DNA of 64,000 bases from Eulemur rufifrons. Taxonomy: Eukaryota > Chordata > Mammalia > Primates > Lemuridae. Below the pieces are notes generated by a model. The model made no database searches. It had not been told where the DNA came from and saw only the letters and a program-made list of their open reading frames with translations. The DNA is taken from positions 47,734,501 to 47,798,500 of the forward strand of contig NC_090990.1 of NCBI RefSeq assembly GCF_041146395.1. Direction: 5' to 3'. Below are positions 54,125 to 64,000 of the stretch, piece by piece (the first letter of the stretch is position 1; each line of letters opens with the position of its first letter). The position numbers and the translations under genes were made by a program.

Positions 54125-54290
54125 GTTAGGACAGTGGCTTAGAATAGGCTCCAACATGGGTGTGAATCCCAACTCCAACACTTACTAATGGTGGGACTTT
54201 GAGCAAATTATTTAACTTCTTTAAGCTTTAACTTCCTCATCTGTAAAATGAGAATAAAATAATGCCCAACATACAACATACTACACTGAA
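54125..54290 (+). mobile_element. MIR SINE
   Basis: ggacagtggcttagaatagg, gtgtgaatcccaactccaac, ttgagcaaattatttaactt and ttcctcatctgtaaaatgag are a plus-strand copy. Confidence 0.9.
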
Positions 54291-54404
54291 GATTTTTAAA
54301 GACAAAATATGCATAATAAAGTGTGTAACAGTGTTGGGAAGGGAAGGGAAGGAAGCACACAGTAAATGTTACCTAGTACTATTCATAGCAAAACATCAAA
54401 AAGG

Positions 54405-54525
54405 CTCTCAGCTCCCTGAGGACAGGAACTGTGTCTTCTTTTTTTTTTAACCCTGCATACACAATACTTTGCACAATTCCTGGGACATAAGCAATAGGCC
54501 TTAACTAAATAGTTATGAAATGACA
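54405..54525 (+). mobile_element. L2 LINE 3' end
   Basis: cagctccctgaggacaggaa, ctgtgtcttctttttttttt, atactttgcacaattcctgg and aaatagttatgaaatgac match the L2 terminus. A GGGAA run lies just upstream (54,337-54,352). Confidence 0.7.
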
Positions 54526-54789
54526 GAAAAGAAGGCAAGAGAGAAAAAGGGAAGGGGAGCCAGGAGGAAGTTTATCATACAGGAAAACATGAAATGTAAA
54601 TGAATTGTAATTCTAACAAAAGATTTAAGTGAGAAACTGTATTCATTCTTCATTCACTTCTTCAGTTCATCTATTCATCCTAAAACCATGAAGTGAAGTC
54701 TTAAACTGTGATGGTGCTGAAGAGACAGAAATAGATAAATGGGACAGAGTCTCTAGCCTCACATTATTTGCAACACAGCAGGGAGTATA

Positions 54790-54935
54790 GACATTAAAAT
54801 AATGATTGGTGCACGCCTGTAGTCTCAACTATTTGGGAGGCTAAGACAGGAGGATTACTTGAGCACAGGAGTGCAAGACCAGCCTGGGCAACATAGTGAG
54901 ACCCCATCTTTAATAAAAGAAGAAGAAGAAGAATT
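54790..54935 (+). mobile_element. Free left Alu monomer (FLAM-like)
   Basis: ggtgcacgcctgtagtctca, actatttgggaggctaagac, gcaagaccagcctgggcaac and atagtgagaccccatcttta are one Alu left arm only, ending in an AAG-rich tail. A single monomer suggests a fossil monomer older than dimeric Alu. Confidence 0.85.
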
Positions 54936-54964
54936 ACCAGAAGGCAGTAGGGCACAGTGGCTAA

Positions 54965-55000
54965 ATGTAGATTCCTTTGTTTTGTTTTGTTTTGTTTTTT
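54965..55000. repeat. TTTTG simple repeat
   Basis: Repeated tttgttttgttttgttttg units at about 54,977-54,998. Confidence 0.8.
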
Positions 55001-55199
55001 AAAGTAGGTTCTTTAGAGTCAAGGAGCTATGCGTAATTATTCAGATCTTAGTTAATTGACTTGCCCAAGATAACATAATTAGTTAATCCCAAAGCTAATG
55101 GGAGAAAAAATAAAGAAAACTTTGAATCTCTTGTCCCCTGTCCCTCGAAACAGTTTGGGTATATAACAGACTGGACTTGCACTTTCCTTTGCCTAGCTT

Positions 55200-55700
55200 T
55201 TGTTTGTTGTTTACTATTATTGTATTTGTTGCATTAATAATCACTTGCATAATGGTTGTTTTCCCTGCCAGATCATAAACTACACGTGACTGAGGATTAC
55301 ACCTGCCCTGCTCGTCACAGAATCCCCAGCAAAAGTTTCGGGAATAGTGTTATCTGATACGGTAGCTATCGCCACAGGTGGCTATCGTACACCTGAAATG
55401 GGACTAGTCCAAATTGAGATTTGTGCTGTAAGTACAAAATAAACACCAAACTTTGAAGATAGCTAGGGAAAAAAAATCTCATTAATCATTTTATATTGAT
55501 TATATATATTTTTAATATATTCGGTTAAATAAAACATATTGAAATTAATTTTACTTGCTTCTTTTTCCTTTTTTAATGTGGCTACTAGAAGAATTTAAAT
55601 TATACGTGTGGTTCACATTTGTGGCTCACATTATATTTCTATTGGATAGAGAAGATGGTTCATAAATTTTTGCTGGAAGAATAAATGAATGAATGAATGA
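55200..55700 (+). mobile_element. L2 LINE 3' end, split by a DNA transposon
   Basis: The left part (55,200-55,345) has ccctgccagatcataaacta and acagaatccccagcaaaagt. The right part (55,655-55,700) has the closing gctggaagaataaatgaatg. The hAT element at 55,346-55,653 interrupts them. Confidence 0.65.
55346..55653 (-). mobile_element. hAT-type non-autonomous DNA element
   Basis: tatctgatacggtagctatc, gggactagtccaaattgaga, ttcggttaaataaaacatat, aatgtggctactagaagaat and the end atttctattggatag match a widespread mammalian hAT element whose ends read CAGNGCTGTCCAATAGAAAT. The family name is not certain. Confidence 0.72.
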
Positions 55701-57245
55701 ACAGTCAAGAAGGCCTACAGGGTTCCAGAAAGGCTAAAACCAGCCTGTTCCTTATAGAACGATACCTGACACATGCTGACATACACAGTCTCCTCACTAA
55801 TTGGGAAGTCAATAACGGTAATCTAGGTATTATTCCCCATGTTCTTTGGCAGCTAAACCAGCAATAATAGGGTTTTATAAGGAATAAGGGCTCAAAATAC
55901 CCTATATTTTTCCCTGTCAAAAAAAAAAAAAAAGGGAAAAAAGTGCCAGCCAAGTGTGGAAAAGCAAAGAAGATTACAATCTTATTACAAGATTAAAACT
56001 TCATAACACAGTACATCCAAGCAAGCCAAACCAAAAAGGGTATGGAGAACATGCATTATATTAAACCATGAGTTATTTTATGCAGGCCTGAGACTGTGAG
56101 AAGGAAATGAGAAGGAAAATTACAGAGGCAATAGAAGAAAACGGAATTTTATAGCATTTGGAGATAATCTTTGAAGAAAAATGCTGAAAGTAATGCTTTT
56201 GATGAAACGAAAAAATGCCCAGGGAGCCAATAATTTTCTAACCTATCTGAAATCACCCAAAAATATATGAGAAGAAGAAAAAAGGAAGAAAACAAGTAAG
56301 AAAGGAAAGAAAGAAGAAAGGAAGGACGGACAGTGGATAGCAAAACAAAAACAAAAACAAAAACCCACAAACCAGAAACTCATATTTCAAAATGGCAACA
56401 GTGATGCTCTCTAAATGGTGAAATTATAATAGAAAATGCTTGGATTTTTTAATTGTTCTCTTCCTCATTTTCCAAAATTTCTATAACAAAGTGTGGCTTT
56501 GTCATAAAAAAAATGTAATAAATTGTTTCTAATTAAAAGGATAAAGAAAGGCATGAAGCTTAGCACAGTGATGGAATGACAAGCCAGAAAGGGAATGGGG
56601 AATCTGGAACCAAAAACCATCAGGTGGCTGGGCAGAGTCTGACACAGAAAACTGAGAAGATCAAATAACTACGGGAATGATGGAGTGGGCACCAGCAGGG
56701 AGTAGGGCAGTGAAAGACCACATGCAAGAGATCAGGACTCAACCTTCCGAAGCTTGAAGTGACAGAGCTAAGGGGACAAGACAAATGAACCAACTTTCAA
56801 AGATAAAATGATGATGGATAGGCCTGGGAGCAGCTGAAGCCTAAAAAGCAAAGAAAGGTCCTGAAAAAAGTCCCGAACTTTATCAGGTTCTTTTCCTGAA
56901 GTTGAAAGAGAAGGCAGAGAGTGATCAGTTAATTGGATAGTATTTGTAAACTGGGAAGCCATTCAAACACCAAAACCTGCTAAATGCAAAGAAATTTATC
57001 AAGACTCTTTCTGATAAGACTGCCTGTCCATTAGCAAAGGGAATTATTCATTCCACACATCTTTTTGAATGTTCTAGAGGCTGAGAGGGAAAGGACTAAC
57101 AAGGAACCCAAAAGTGCAGAAACAGTCTCTGGCTGCTCTGGCTCCCTGTGCCCACGAGCTGAGCAGATAAAATGTACATTATGTGATAGGAACCAAATTA
57201 TCAAGGCATAGTGCGCTGACTTGATGTGAATGTCTGAAGACATTG
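55700..57245. other. No gene; purine-rich simple sequence
   Basis: GAAT run at 55,685-55,700, A-run at 55,919-55,933, AAGG/AAAG-rich tract at 56,268-56,330 and an ACAAAA run at 56,343-56,366. The minus-strand frames here translate these tracts and are not genes. No named SINE or LINE. Confidence 0.45.
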
Positions 57246-57295
57246 AAAAATTCCTGGTGCCTAGAATATATTAGATACTCAATAAAAGTTGGATC
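57245..57295 (+). mobile_element. L2 or MIR tail scrap
   Basis: cctggtgcctagaatatatt followed by agatactcaataaaagttgg is the terminal part of L2 or MIR. Confidence 0.5.
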
Positions 57296-58285
57296 CAAAA
57301 GGGTTTGGGACAACCGAGGAAGCTATTAATATAAATAATGGTATGGTCTTTACAGCAGCTGCATTTTTATCAGATGCTCTTTCTTTCCAGCTACAAAGAA
57401 GAAAAATCAGAGATTCGGAAGACCAGTAGAGGACCCAGTTTTCACTCATGTTCATATAAACTCAAATAAGTCAGACAAAAGGGGAAAAGTACATTCAAGG
57501 AGGCAAATACAGACTTAAAAACCATCCACTTTCTAAATAGTACTGTCAAATTTGTGTTTGTTAGCATACATACCTTTAATCTGTATTACTATAATGTAGC
57601 TTTTTAACAAGTTTTCTTCAGCTATACCCTGACTTTCCTTCCTACAAATTGTCCACGTGACATCCTTGGCAAATCTTCATTTTGTTTACATGATAGAAAC
57701 TGTATTAGATAAAAGTTCAACAGTGGGGGTAGAGATCTTTATCTTACAATCATCCACAGATTTAATAACAAAGCATCCTAAGGATGAAAATTCAGGAACA
57801 CCTAGGCCACTTCAGGTGTATGTATTTTGAGAAAGAATGGGAGTTCACCCCCCCAGACAGCATGACTATCAAACCTTTTGGGGATGACCCCAAGACATAA
57901 CTTTAAATATCAGCCACATCTTCCTCCTTTCTATTAATTCTTAATTTTTATTTATTTATTTTTGTTTAAAGAAGAGTTTTGTCCATTAAGTGGTTAAAAC
58001 TTACAGTTATCCATCCAAGGAGTAGGAAATGAAGGTTCTCAGTTTGATGGACAACAGCTCAGAGATCCCTGATGTCCCAAAATATTAGGTTTCTCTTCTA
58101 ATAATGTTGGAAATATTGCCTACTGTCATGATTAATCTGAGCTACAGCACAAGCTGATTGTAGGTGACACAGTCACAGAGCAGTGCCCGTGTTGGTTTCC
58201 ACACACCGTCAAATCTGCTACAAATGCAGGGGTGAATGGGAGAGAACTGTGATACCACGTTTCCTGGTGGCTAATAGATTGTGAC
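57295..58285. other. Repeat-poor stretch, nothing assigned
   Basis: About 1 kb of AT-rich sequence with a TTTA run at 57,945-57,966. No gene recognised. Confidence 0.4.
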
Positions 58286-58852
58286 ATGAAAGAAGGAAAC
58301 CTTTATTTTAATTCAAAAAACAAAAGCCAAATAGCAAAACTTATGTACGTGCTGAACTTTTTTTTTCTTCCTCAAGTGGAAAACATTGACTTGCTAACAA
58401 CTCTTGGCTGGCATCAAGGGAAAGTGGAGGTATTTGCAGATGTGGAGGAAGACATACAAAACATTTTTCAAATCAAAGGCTTGAATTATTGCACTGGGTT
58501 CATGAAGTTTCACAGGCATCTAGATACACCATTGTCTTCGCCCTGGAACAAGCTGCCCTTTCTTTCAAGAAAGAAAACAACCCAATGTTTCTTACAATCA
58601 GATCTGTATGTATCTGGGAGCTATCTGTATTTTGAAATTCTTTGCATTGTCTGTGGAAGGGTGTGCTGTTTGGATCCGACAATGGTAACATTGATTTTAA
58701 GATTTTTGAATTTTGGTTGTACAGAGCAAACAGTGAAAGAAAACTGCCGGCTTTCAGAACTACAACAACAGTGCTCTTACACAAACTCGGTTCTCTCCTG
58801 GCTGTTTTACATAGCCAAAGATCAATACGGCTCATTCAGCCAATGTTATTAA
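58286..58852 (+). other. Longest open reading frame (188 codons), function unknown
   Basis: ATG at 58,286, stop at 58,850-58,852. The translation starts MKEGNLYFNSKNKSQIAK and has no signal peptide or domain I recognise. It is rich in Cys, Leu and Phe. A strong 3' splice-site-like tract (ctttttttttcttcctcaag, ending about 58,375) lies within it, so the part after 58,376 could be a terminal exon. No donor or known protein supports this. The same block also has a 111-codon frame on the minus strand (58,500-58,835), so stop scarcity is not strand-specific, which argues for chance or a conserved non-coding element. Confidence 0.2.
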
Positions 58853-58859
58853 CCCCATT

Positions 58860-60265
58860 TATCAGCTTCTCTTTAAAAAAAAAAAAAATTGAAAGGATCT
58901 TGCCGACAAAGTTATGTCATCTTCCGCTCGTTCAGTTGCAGAGTGGATAATTCACTTTGTTGTGCACCCCCAACAATTGAGCCTTGTTTATGAACTTACA
59001 TTTATTAAGTGAAAGTATTTGGAAACTGATGGTACATTCAAGCTTGGTTGCCATGGGCAGTAATCATGGCAGAAAGTCATGACCTCCCCGTTATGCAGCG
59101 AGTAACTAATTGAAATGATACAAATTACTCTGATTCTCTGTCTGCCAATTTAGAGCCTGGTTCTGGTCAAGGGTCAAATGAGCTCCTATTCATGAAACTA
59201 TGTTTGAAGTAGCTGCTACTATAGCAAGGGGGTTTGGTGTGGCCCTTGCTACTCCATTGGACTTTACCACATACTGTGTCAAGACAGTAAAGCATTAAGT
59301 TCCAAAACCTACCTTAGCCAACACATCAAAAGCTTGCTGTTGTCACTTGGTTTGTGCTACTTGTCAACAGCACTGGATATGGTTTGCTAAACTTTACTGG
59401 CTAGAAATAAATGTTGCATTCAGAAGCCACGCAGGGAACCCATCCTCTTTAGCCTGCATATTTTATCAGCTCTCTGATATGCCCTTGGCAGAGAAAACCA
59501 AATGCCATAAACTCAATATTGAATGATTCCCAACTTATCAATTCCCATCAAGTGTCATCCTTTTCAGCTTCTCTCTGCCCTGGCACACATACACAGACCT
59601 GCCAAATAAATAAGATAAATTAAAAGCCTGAAAGGTATATAACACGCAAGTTCTTCCTTCAAAGCACAATCTGGATGATTATCTCTGTTTGAGAAATGAC
59701 ACTAAATGTTAATCTAATTGAATCTGGGAAATGTGGCAATAAAAAGTTAATAATTTACAGAGAAATTGTTCTTCAGAAAATTCTAACTGAATGCCCACTA
59801 AATGAATTTCAGGAATTTTGCTCAAAGGCTTATAGGATATGTGACAAATGCAACGGCTTACTTTGAATATGTTTTTTACACTACCAAAACTATTTGCTTT
59901 AAAGAAGCATGCCAGCACATGTGTGTGCATGGAGGCACACAGACATCGTCTGCAAAATACCTAGAAAAAATGGAAAAATATCTCCCCAAGGCAGCCGAAA
60001 ATATAGAGAGGAAGTTACTTGAGTATTTAAACTTTAGTCCAAAGATTGACTTCAAGGGGTGTATGCAGCACTATTTCCAAAATCAGATTTCCCTACAATT
60101 AGTGCATTAAAAAAAATCCCCATTAATTCCCACTGAATTCTTTCTTCTTGAGTTTTGAAGGTTATACAAAATTTACAAAACAAGGTGCAAGGTTAGGTTG
60201 GACATTCACTATAGCCAATCGATGCTAGTGCCCTGGTAGATACTACCTAACTTAGAATATTTTCT
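58860..60265. other. Repeat-poor block, candidate conserved non-coding DNA
   Basis: About 1.4 kb without a named repeat. The 59,030-59,215 part is the most conserved-looking, with an RFX-half-site-like ggttgccatgg at 59,046 and a homeodomain-type taactaattg near 59,104. Function is inferred from texture only. Confidence 0.35.
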
Positions 60266-60267
60266 AA

Positions 60268-60310
60268 CTTCTGAGATTGCTGAAATTTTAAATTTGAGCA
60301 ATCTCAGAAG
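60268..60310. repeat. Perfect 14-bp inverted repeat (hairpin)
   Basis: Left arm cttctgagattgct (60,268-60,281) and right arm agcaatctcagaag (60,297-60,310) are exact reverse complements around a 15-base A/T-rich loop that can itself pair. It could fold in RNA or extrude from DNA. No known RNA family is recognised. Confidence 0.9.
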
Positions 60311-60475
60311 GTGGCAGAATCTTGCTACCAAATCTAAATTCAAACCCTAGCTCTGCCACTTACTACAAACTATAGGCAAATAATTCAGTTTCACTTTTCA
60401 TCAGTTTTCTCATTTTATATAGAAAGCATTCTAACACAATGTCTGGCATAGAGTAAGTGCCTTTATCAATGCTAT
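60311..60475 (+). mobile_element. MIR SINE
   Basis: atctaaattcaaaccctagc, tctgccacttactacaaact, atcagttttctcattttata and acacaatgtctggcatagag are a diverged plus-strand MIR immediately after the hairpin. Confidence 0.75.
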
Positions 60476-60654
60476 CTCTTAGTATTATTACAGAAAGAAA
60501 AGACTCTTGCCAAAAAATACAGTACTGGAATAAAATCCAAAACTTAAAAAAAATTCAGTTAAACATTTCAATCGAGTGGCTTACTATTATAATAGCTATA
60601 GAAATTCACAGATATTTCACTGCAAAGATTCTAAATCTCAGAAATAAATTCCAT

Positions 60655-60830
60655 TCTTCATTCATTTTTTTTCATTAAACAAACATAGGCCCTGGAAATA
60701 CAAGAATGAGCAAAACCATGTTTTCCACCCTCATCCAGCTTACAACCTAGCAGGTGCAAAAGCCTCAAACCAAGTAAATCACAAGCACAGTGAATGTTGA
60801 AATGGAGACATGCGGAGCATTATGGGAGTT
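60655..60830 (-). mobile_element. L2 LINE 3' fragment
   Basis: ttcattcattttttttcatt, ataggccctggaaatacaag, aatgagcaaaaccatgtttt and catccagcttacaacctagc match the reversed L2 end. Confidence 0.65.
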
Positions 60831-61054
60831 CAGAGCAGGGATGTAATCTGTGTAGTTGTGTCCTGTATTGAGTCTTTACCATTTACTGTTAACAAGAAAA
60901 CATAAAAAAGAAATTGTGTCATGTGTTCTCTTCTAAAAAGTATTTTCCATTCCAGGGCAACTCTCCCCAGGCATTACGGGAGACAGGAACATTGAAGGTT
61001 CTTACCGCAGTGCCCCAACTACCCTCCAGTCTTAGCTCAAGCTGGGCTGCAGGA

Positions 61055-61445
61055 CATTCCCCGCGCCTTTCCACCTCTGCTTTTCTTCATGCCATCCCAT
61101 TCCCTCTTCCTACCTGTGGCACCCTTCCCTATGCTACCATCTTAAAACATCCCAATCCTTTTCATCCTCCAGACTCATCTATGGCACCCCCTCCATGAAG
61201 GCTTTCCCAGCTCCCTAAGCAAGATGTTACCTTCCCTTCCTCTGGATTTCCCAGATTCATGAGTAGGGAACCACTGCCTGTAATACTCCCTCATTTGACT
61301 CCTGAGTATGGTCCTTGAGTAGATCCCTGCGTCTAACACCTCCAAAGAGACCATACGCTTCCTGAGGGCAGGAAGCAAGTCTCATACCCAAACACCTAGC
61401 ACAGTGCCTTGAACTTTAGACAATTTAATAAATGTTTGATAATGA
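61055..61445 (+). mobile_element. L2 LINE 3' region
   Basis: ttcttcatgccatcccattc, ctccatgaaggctttcccag, cttcctgagggcaggaagca, cctagcacagtgccttgaac and ttaataaatgtttgataatg follow the L2 3' order. The frames at 60,914-61,198 and 61,175-61,378 come from it. Confidence 0.8.
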
Positions 61446-61624
61446 TGAAGATATTCTCTCTTATTTCAAACTTGGATTTTTCAGATGACTATCCCAAGGA
61501 ACTGGGTACTAAATCACTAGAAACTGTTATGTGTGAGTGATTCTCCTGATTCTAGAAGAAATAAACAGACCACCAGCATTAGCAGAGCTACTCCACTTCT
61601 AATAAAAATCATACATCAGTCAAG

Positions 61625-61745
61625 TCAGACAGTCCACAAATACTTAATGAATCTCTATTATTTACCAGGAATTGTGGCAGGGTCTGGGGATGCAGTAATT
61701 CATGGAGTTCACAGTCTTGTATATAAGACAGATATTTAAAAAATG
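61625..61745 (-). mobile_element. L2 LINE 3' fragment
   Basis: tccacaaatacttaatgaat, atttaccaggaattgtggca, gggtctggggatgcagtaat and tcatggagttcacagtcttg match the reversed L2 end. Confidence 0.7.
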
Positions 61746-62590
61746 ACTAAAACTACCAGAGCCCAAATTTTTAAACAGACAAAAGACTTGAACAGATATT
61801 TTACAAAAAAGAAAATATACCAATGGCCAATAAGTCCAACATTATTGGTCATCAGAAAAATGCAAATTATAATCATGACTTGCCACCACACATCCGTCAC
61901 AATGGCTAAAATCAAAATGACTGACAATATCTAGTATTGATGAAGATGTGGAAAAACTGGGACTCTCGCATGCTGCCAGTGAGAATATAAAACGGAACAA
62001 CCACTCTGGAAAAGCTTGGCAGTTTCTTATAAAGTTAACCATACCATATGACACAGTAATTCCACTCTCAGGTATTTATCCAAGAAAAATGAATATATAT
62101 ATTTACCAAAGACTGTACTCAAATGCTAATTAGTAGTTTTATTCATAATACTAAAATCTGAAACAATGCAAATTTCCATCGTCAAGTAAATGGATAAACT
62201 AACTGTGGTATATCCATACAATGGAATATTTCTTATCTATAAAATAGGATAAACTACTAAAACACAGCAACGTGGATAAATCTCAAAAGCATTATGCTGA
62301 GTAAAAGTAGCCAGGCACAAAAGAACAAATATAGTATGATGCCGTTTATATGAAATTCTGGAAAGAACAAACTAACCGATAGTCACAGAAAACACACCAG
62401 AATTGCCTACAGGTGTAAAAGGGAGGATAGACAGCAAAGGGTACTAGAACTTTCACGAACAACAGGAATGATCTCATCTTGATTGCAGTGCTGCATACAT
62501 TGGTTAAAGCTCATTGAATTATACACTTAAAATGGGTGCAGTATGTTATATATAAATTATATTATAAGAATGTTGATTTCTCAAAAACTA
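61745..62590 (+). mobile_element. L1M LINE: end of ORF2 and 3' UTR
   Basis: cagacaaaagacttgaacag, ataccaatggccaataagtc, gaagatgtggaaaaactggg, gacacagtaattccactctc, gtggtatatccatacaatgg, ctcaaaagcattatgctgag and aattatacacttaaaatggg give the end of L1 ORF2 followed by its 3' UTR in order. The reading frame is broken by stops and indels. No target duplication was found. Confidence 0.88.
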
Positions 62591-62782
62591 CCCCAAGTAT
62601 TGTCAATGAGCTATGCAGGATGCACTGGGAGATGACTAGATCTTCAAGTGAGTAAAAATGTCTGAAGAAGTGTATTATTAATTTGGTTTTAGTCTGATAT
62701 TATCTTCTAAAAAATTATTCCCAGTATGTGTTTCTTCCATAACTAAATTATTACCTCTTTAACAGTATAAGAGGAAAGGAAA

Positions 62783-63020
62783 TTTGTGTTTATTAAATAC
62801 TTTCTATAAGCCTGGCATTGTGCTAAAAGATTTGTGTAGGATATCCTACTTAATGCTGACACTAACACTGAAAGGTAGGTATTATTATCACCACTTTATA
62901 ATTAATGAAACTGGACCTCAGAAATTACGTTACTTGCTCAAGGTCACCCAGTTTGCAAATGGTGGAGCCAGAATTTGAATCCAAGTTTGTCTACCTCCAA
63001 AGCCCCAACTCTTTCCCCTG
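62783..63020 (-). mobile_element. MIR SINE
   Basis: tgtttattaaatactttcta, taagcctggcattgtgctaa, actttataattaatgaaact, caaggtcacccagtttgcaa and gaatttgaatccaagtttgt form a complete reversed copy. Confidence 0.92.
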
Positions 63021-63054
63021 GAGCTCCCTGAGCTATTACAGTTGATATTTTTCT

Positions 63055-63320
63055 GTGATTATGCTTATCTTGCTTTTCCTTCCTAGAACATCCCTCTATG
63101 TCTTCCTTTTATCTGATTTTTTTCCCCACTCTTCACGATCCAGCATAGAGCCCCTTCCCTCACATAGAGACCTTATCTTCTTCTGACGTCCTAGACCAAC
63201 ATCCATCTGTATGACTCATTTTGATATTTTATCTTAAAATGGCTTATTTCAACATCTAATTATTTTATATATAGATCTTGTCTCCCCAACCAGACTGCAA
63301 TTTTTTTTGCAGGCAGGAAC
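63055..63320 (+). mobile_element. Probable L2 LINE 3' fragment
   Basis: cttttccttcctagaacatc, ccttccctcacatagagacc, tgtctccccaaccagactgc and caggcaggaacgatatagc resemble the L2 3' region, diverged. Confidence 0.5.
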
Positions 63321-63454
63321 GATATAGCTGTAGCAACATACAGATACTGAAATAACAGTGGCTGAAATTAATTTTTCACTCATGCAAAGTCCAACAAGTC
63401 ATGGTGGAGGAGGGAGTTCTCTGAAATGTTGGCTAACAGTTCTATAGTTCTGGC

Positions 63455-63525
63455 TCTCTTTATTGCACACATACTATGTACCACCACTGGGCTAGGTGCT
63501 TCACAAATGTTAGTTCATATTTTTT
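63455..63525 (-). mobile_element. MIR SINE scrap
   Basis: acacatactatgtaccacca, ctgggctaggtgcttcacaa and atgttagttcatattttttc are a partial reversed MIR. Confidence 0.55.
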
Positions 63526-63539
63526 CCCTTTTTCTTCTT

Positions 63540-64000
63540 AAATTATTTTTAAACAGCTTTATCAAGGTATAATTTATATACCCCAAAATTCACCCATATT
63601 AAGTGCATGATTTGATGAATATTATTAAGCACATCATTGATCACCAGGATCCTGTTTTAGAACGTTTTCATTATCTCAGAGAGATCCTTCATGTCCATTT
63701 GCAGTTAATTCCTGTTCTCACCCTCAGCCTCAGGCAACCACCAATGGTTGTCTGTATAGATTTGTCTGTATAGATTTGTCTTTTCTGGACATTTCATACA
63801 GTGGAATGACAAAGTACATGGTCTTGTGTGTCTAGCTTCTTTCAGTTAGTAAAATGTTTTTGAGGTTAATGTTGTACTATGGATCAGTAACTCATTTCCT
63901 TTTATTGCTGCATAATATTCTATTACATGGATATACCACAGTCTATTTATCTGATCACCACTTGATGGACATTTGGACTGTTTCTGATTTTTGTCTTTTA
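63540..64000 (-). mobile_element. L1M LINE 3' region, continuing past the window
   Basis: cagctttatcaaggtataat, ccaaaattcacccatattaa, ctcaggcaaccaccaatggt, ctggacatttcatacagtgg, ttgctgcataatattctatt and tgatggacatttggactgtt are the reverse strand of an old L1 3' region. It is cut by the window edge. A 15-bp direct duplication (tctgtatagatttgt) sits at about 63,751-63,780. Confidence 0.88.

Noticed and set aside
56149..56370. A Phe/Leu/Ser-rich minus-strand frame that looks like a membrane protein.
   Set aside because: It translates a purine-rich simple repeat tract (AAAG/AAGG and ACAAAA).
61743..62133. Frames resembling pieces of a reverse transcriptase protein.
   Set aside because: They belong to the decayed end of L1 ORF2, with stops and indels.

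Overview
The window looks like nuclear DNA from a strepsirrhine primate, most probably a Malagasy lemur. The Alu copies at 18305-18610, 22012-22376 and 41218-41516 carry the lemur-type right arm (ctcttgctcaggctgg on the reverse strand). The copy at 22012-22376 also has the extended A/T-rich middle linker seen in lemur Alus. Two L1 tails (19422-19530 and 52391-52600) match the strepsirrhine L1 3' UTR as I remember it. Older mammal-wide repeats (MIR, L2, MaLR and ERV-L LTRs, Tigger and hAT DNA transposons) fill much of the rest. Repeat family names come from recognition, not from a database search.

I find no protein-coding host gene. Almost all open frames are short and explained by repeats, low-complexity sequence or chance. 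I see no tRNA, rRNA, CRISPR array or operon-like arrangement. The best reading is a gene desert or a large intron, AT-rich overall, scattered with repeat-free blocks that resemble conserved non-coding elements (possible enhancers). I cannot name the neighbouring gene.

Layout. 1-1,200: the only clear CpG-rich stretch (about 440-1,080), with a strong 5' splice-site match at 712/713, so a possible promoter and first exon. 1,200-14,300: mostly L2, MIR and one solo MLT1-type LTR, plus a 31-bp minisatellite (9,732-9,965). 14,300-16,900: repeat-poor, with a small GC-rich spot holding an RFX/X-box motif. 17,574-20,258: a nearly full-length Tigger1 transposon on the minus strand, split by an Alu and an L1 tail. 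22,000-25,450: dense repeats (Alu, MER2-like, MaLR LTR, MER20-like, MIR, L2). 25,450-38,000: MIRs separated by long repeat-poor AT-rich blocks. 38,300-47,400: two Alus, an unusual palindromic element (40,201-40,380), an ERV-L type LTR with a TATC microsatellite, L2 and MIR. 47,400-55,700: L1 tails, MIRs, one Alu monomer and an hAT element inside an L2. 55,700-60,300: repeat-poor, with the longest open frame (58,286-58,852) and a perfect hairpin (60,268-60,310). 60,300-64,000: MIR, L2 and two L1 pieces, the last running off the right edge.

There is no gene set working together here. What the window offers is candidate regulatory DNA and a readable order of nested insertions.
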